A stretch of 64,000 nt of DNA from the NCBI RefSeq assembly GCF_003033885.1, contig NZ_CP024081.1:1364852-1428851 (forward strand), given 5' to 3'. The stretch is from Pseudomonas rhizophila (GTDB lineage: Bacteria > Pseudomonadota > Gammaproteobacteria > Pseudomonadales > Pseudomonadaceae). Below the pieces are notes generated by a model, which searched no databases, was not told the DNA's origin, and worked only from the letters and a program-made list of their open reading frames with translations. The stretch's first letter is position 1, and every line of letters starts with the position of its first letter. Below, one piece after another: positions 61,776-64,000 of this stretch. A program made the translations under genes and the position numbers.

Positions 61776-61988
61776 TTTTATCCACAGGCATTTTTGAACC
61801 CTTCTTTCCTTTCGGCGGTTCGTTTGTCGAGTGGGGCTATTTAGCGAATCGCCCTACATTCACCGCCTCCTTACCTGACTTATTTCCCCAGGCATCCCCG
61901 GCAAAGTCTCGCGCTCCCTGAGTGCTGCGAGACGTCTGCCCATGTTCGATCGTTTTTCCCTGCCGGCCCCTGATCGAGCCGTGTCCTG

Positions 61989-64000
61989 ATGGATCAGGTG
62001 CACCGTATCGAGCAGGAACTCGACAGCTTCAAAGACACCCTGACGCTCTACCGCGAGCAGCTCGACCGCTGGTACAGCCAGACGGCGGACCGCGCCAGCC
62101 ATGCGGCCGACCTGCCTTCGCTGATGGGCATGGAGCGGCTGATTCGTTTCGGTGACAGCAGCTCCGCTGTCAGCATCGGCGACGATGATTTCCTCTCCAC
62201 CGTTGTCCAGTGCCCCTCGGCCGGGCCGGTGACCATCGAGAGCAAACTGGAGTCGGTGTACGACATTCCGCTGGGCGGCATCGTGGTGGATGTGGTGGCC
62301 GTGGACAGCGGCGAGGTCACGCCCGTCACCCTGAATGCCGAGGGCCTGGGGACTTTCCAGGGGACGGCGGGTAAGTCCTATCGGGTTCACGTCCAGGACA
62401 AAGTATCCCCCCAGACAATCGCCGACCTGTTTTCTTCCTACGACGGCCTGAACAACGATCTGACGCAGTGGCTGCGCGGGCAGTGGCAGGGCTTCAAGCC
62501 GCAGTGGGCGCAGCAATCATTGGCGACTTCGGCGGCCGCGGTGGGCAATGGTTTGCTCGCAGGCAGTTGGGCGGCGATTGAGGGGGTGTGGGACAGCATC
62601 AGTCTGCTGTCGGACATCCTCAAGAACCCTGGCAAGTTTGTAGACCGGCTGGGCGAAAGTGCGGATCAGCTAAGCGCCATGGCGGAAAAAACGCCGTTGC
62701 TCATGGCCAGGCTGCAATTGCTGGCCAGCGACGAAGCGGCGTTGTGCCTGCTGGTGCGCACCGCCAGCCTCTGGCTGGAGATGCTGCCGCCCAGTGAGGT
62801 TGCCGGTGAAACCGCTGAAGCGCTCGCTACGGCGGTGGTGCAACTGGTGATCGACTTGCTGATCGGCGTCGTCCTGACCTTCGCCGGGGCGGGGACCGGT
62901 GTTGCTTACTTGGCCATGCGTCTAGGCCAGTTTGGCGGGCGTCTGCTGAGCGCCGCGCAGCGATTCATCAACGCGATCTTCGCGGTGGTCAACGGTTTCA
63001 TGACCTATGTGGACCGCTACAAAACCGTGGCGGCGCGGGGGATCGCGGCTGGAGTGAAGAAGGGCCGGATGCAACTGCGCTGGGACGCGCAGCGCAATAC
63101 CACGCTGAAAAAGGACGAATCCTACGACGACGCCCCCAACCAATCGAAAAACCCCAACGGTGACAGCGCCGACACCGCGGCCCTGACCCAGACCAGCGGC
63201 TGCCCGGTGTCGATGGTCACCGGCGAAGAACTGCTGACCCTGGACGACGGCACCCTCGATGGCCGGCTGCCGTTTGTCTTCACCCGCTTGTACCGCACCA
63301 GCGCGGTGGACCTGGACATCGGCCTGGGTCGCGGCTGGAGTCATGCTCTGGCGCATCGCCTGTTGCTTGAGGGCGAGCAGGTCATCTGGATCGACCAGGA
63401 AAACCGCCGTACGACGTTTCCGCTGCCCAGCGAGCAACGCCCGACGATCCACAACAGCCTGGCCCGCGCGGCGATTTACCTCGGAGTGGAACCGGACGAA
63501 CTGATCATCGCCCAGCCGGGCGAAGACGCGCCTTTCCTACACTTTCGAGACGGCCATCTGACCGCCCTCAGCGACCGCTACGCCAACCGCCTGACGATCA
63601 AGCGCAACATCCATGGCGACATCAGCCGCCTGGACAACGGCGCCGGGCGCGCCCTGCGCTTGCGTTATGAGCAACGTCACCTGGTTGCCATCGACTACCA
63701 GAGCTTTCACCCGGCCCTGACCCTGGACGACGCCTGGCGCACCGAACAGACCCTGGTGGCTTACCGCTACGACGCCCGCTGGCGACTGATCGAGGCGACC
63801 AACGCCGCCGGTGAAAGCGAACGCTACGACTACGACGACCAGCACGTCATCCTGCAACGGCAACTGGCCGGCGGTGCGAGTTTCTTCTGGGAGTGGCAAG
63901 GGGCAGGCCGCGCAGCCCGCTGCGTGCGGCACTGGGCCTCGTTTGCGCAGATGGACAGCCGCTACACCTGGGGCGAGGACGGGCAGGTCACGGTCCAGCA
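61989..64000 (+). CDS. RHS-repeat protein, N-terminal part (runs off the window)
   Basis: The first 670 codons of a large open frame. Residues 1-280 form an unusual N-terminal region beginning MDQVHRIEQELDSFKDTLTLYREQL. A hydrophobic stretch is near 282-310 (VVQLVIDLLIGVVLTFAGAG), then a DUF6531-type RHS start at about 405 (SGCPVSMVTGEELLTLDDGTL, LPFVFTRLYRTSA), followed by beta-rich RHS/YD strands (RYANRLTIKRNIHGDISRLDN, AYRYDARWRLIEATNAAGESERYDY). RHS proteins form a shell that encloses a C-terminal toxin, often delivered by type VI secretion or as polymorphic toxins; the toxin and immunity gene lie beyond base 64000. No PAAR or VgrG domain is visible in this N-terminus or nearby. The ATG at 61989 has no good ribosome site but is the first in frame after a stop at 61971. 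Confidence 0.85.
   Translation, partial: MDQVHRIEQELDSFKDTLTLYREQLDRWYSQTADRASHAADLPSLMGMERLIRFGDSSSAVSIGDDDFLSTVVQCPSAGPVTIESKLESVYDIPLGGIVVDVVAVDSGEVTPVTLNAEGLGTFQGTAGKSYRVHVQDKVSPQTIADLFSSYDGLNNDLTQWLRGQWQGFKPQWAQQSLATSAAAVGNGLLAGSWAAIEGVWDSISLLSDILKNPGKFVDRLGESADQLSAMAEKTPLLMARLQLLASDEAALCLLVRTASLWLEMLPPSEVAGETAEALATAVVQLVIDLLIGVVLTFAGAGTGVAYLAMRLGQFGGRLLSAAQRFINAIFAVVNGFMTYVDRYKTVAARGIAAGVKKGRMQLRWDAQRNTTLKKDESYDDAPNQSKNPNGDSADTAALTQTSGCPVSMVTGEELLTLDDGTLDGRLPFVFTRLYRTSAVDLDIGLGRGWSHALAHRLLLEGEQVIWIDQENRRTTFPLPSEQRPTIHNSLARAAIYLGVEPDELIIAQPGEDAPFLHFRDGHLTALSDRYANRLTIKRNIHGDISRLDNGAGRALRLRYEQRHLVAIDYQSFHPALTLDDAWRTEQTLVAYRYDARWRLIEATNAAGESERYDYDDQHVILQRQLAGGASFFWEWQGAGRAARCVRHWASFAQMDSRYTWGEDGQVTVQ

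Overview
The window is a stretch of chromosome from a Pseudomonas of the P. fluorescens group. The evidence is the GC-rich coding style, the order rlmD-relA-mazG, purM/purN next to a DUF2066 gene, perM and hda, the aerobic cobalamin operon, and the Pseudomonas-type REP sequences (half-site gtgggagcgagcctgctcgcgatgg). At least eight REP pairs lie in or between genes. Nothing marks a prophage, insertion sequence, CRISPR array or plasmid.

Region by region. 1-12.3 kb is housekeeping: the end of rlmD, relA, mazG, a DUF2058 gene, purM-purN, a PerM-type permease, hda and two NlpC/P60 lipoproteins. 12.3-14.3 kb holds a sorbosone-dehydrogenase-like lipoprotein and an unknown gene. 14.5-23.8 kb is a cobalamin riboswitch followed by ten cobalamin genes (cobO, cobB, bluB, cobD, cobC, cobQ, cobP, cobT, a ribazole phosphatase and cobS), mostly joined by 4-base overlaps. 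They cover the late, adenosylation, lower-ligand and nucleotide-loop steps. 23.8-28.8 kb has a MarR regulator and an MFS exporter sharing a palindromic operator, a 39-residue membrane peptide, an exported glutathione peroxidase, a FadL-type porin and two small unknown genes. 28.8-29.8 kb is almost gene-free and ends in DnaA-box-like sequences. 29.8-43.4 kb carries a Sel1 protein, rmuC, an MxtR/CrbS-type hybrid kinase, a TetR-MFS-cupin group, a TDT transporter, an MFS-acyltransferase fusion, a guanidine-II riboswitch with gdx, a BASS transporter and rdgC.

43.5-55.8 kb starts with a duplicated tRNA-Val/tRNA-Asp pair. Next come acdR and acdS (ACC deaminase, a plant-association trait), then a peptide-type ABC importer with two M20 peptidases and a divergent LysR regulator. 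55.8-58.8 kb pairs a catalase-fold protein with a di-heme cytochrome c. 58.9-64 kb has an FKBP lipoprotein, a YkvA protein behind a perfect inverted pair of DnaA boxes, a three-gene HTH/unknown/Sel1 operon and the first 670 codons of a large RHS protein that runs off the end.

The most notable points are: (i) a REP pair that forms the last codons of cobB up to the bluB start; (ii) the acdS-peptidase-ABC neighbourhood, which might feed conjugated ACC to the deaminase (hypothesis only); (iii) twin MarR operators, one almost touching its start codon, suggesting a leaderless message; (iv) nested inverted repeats that could mask the ribosome binding site of an MFS gene; (v) inverted DnaA boxes in front of a YkvA gene. 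All functions are read from the sequence and family knowledge; no search was run.
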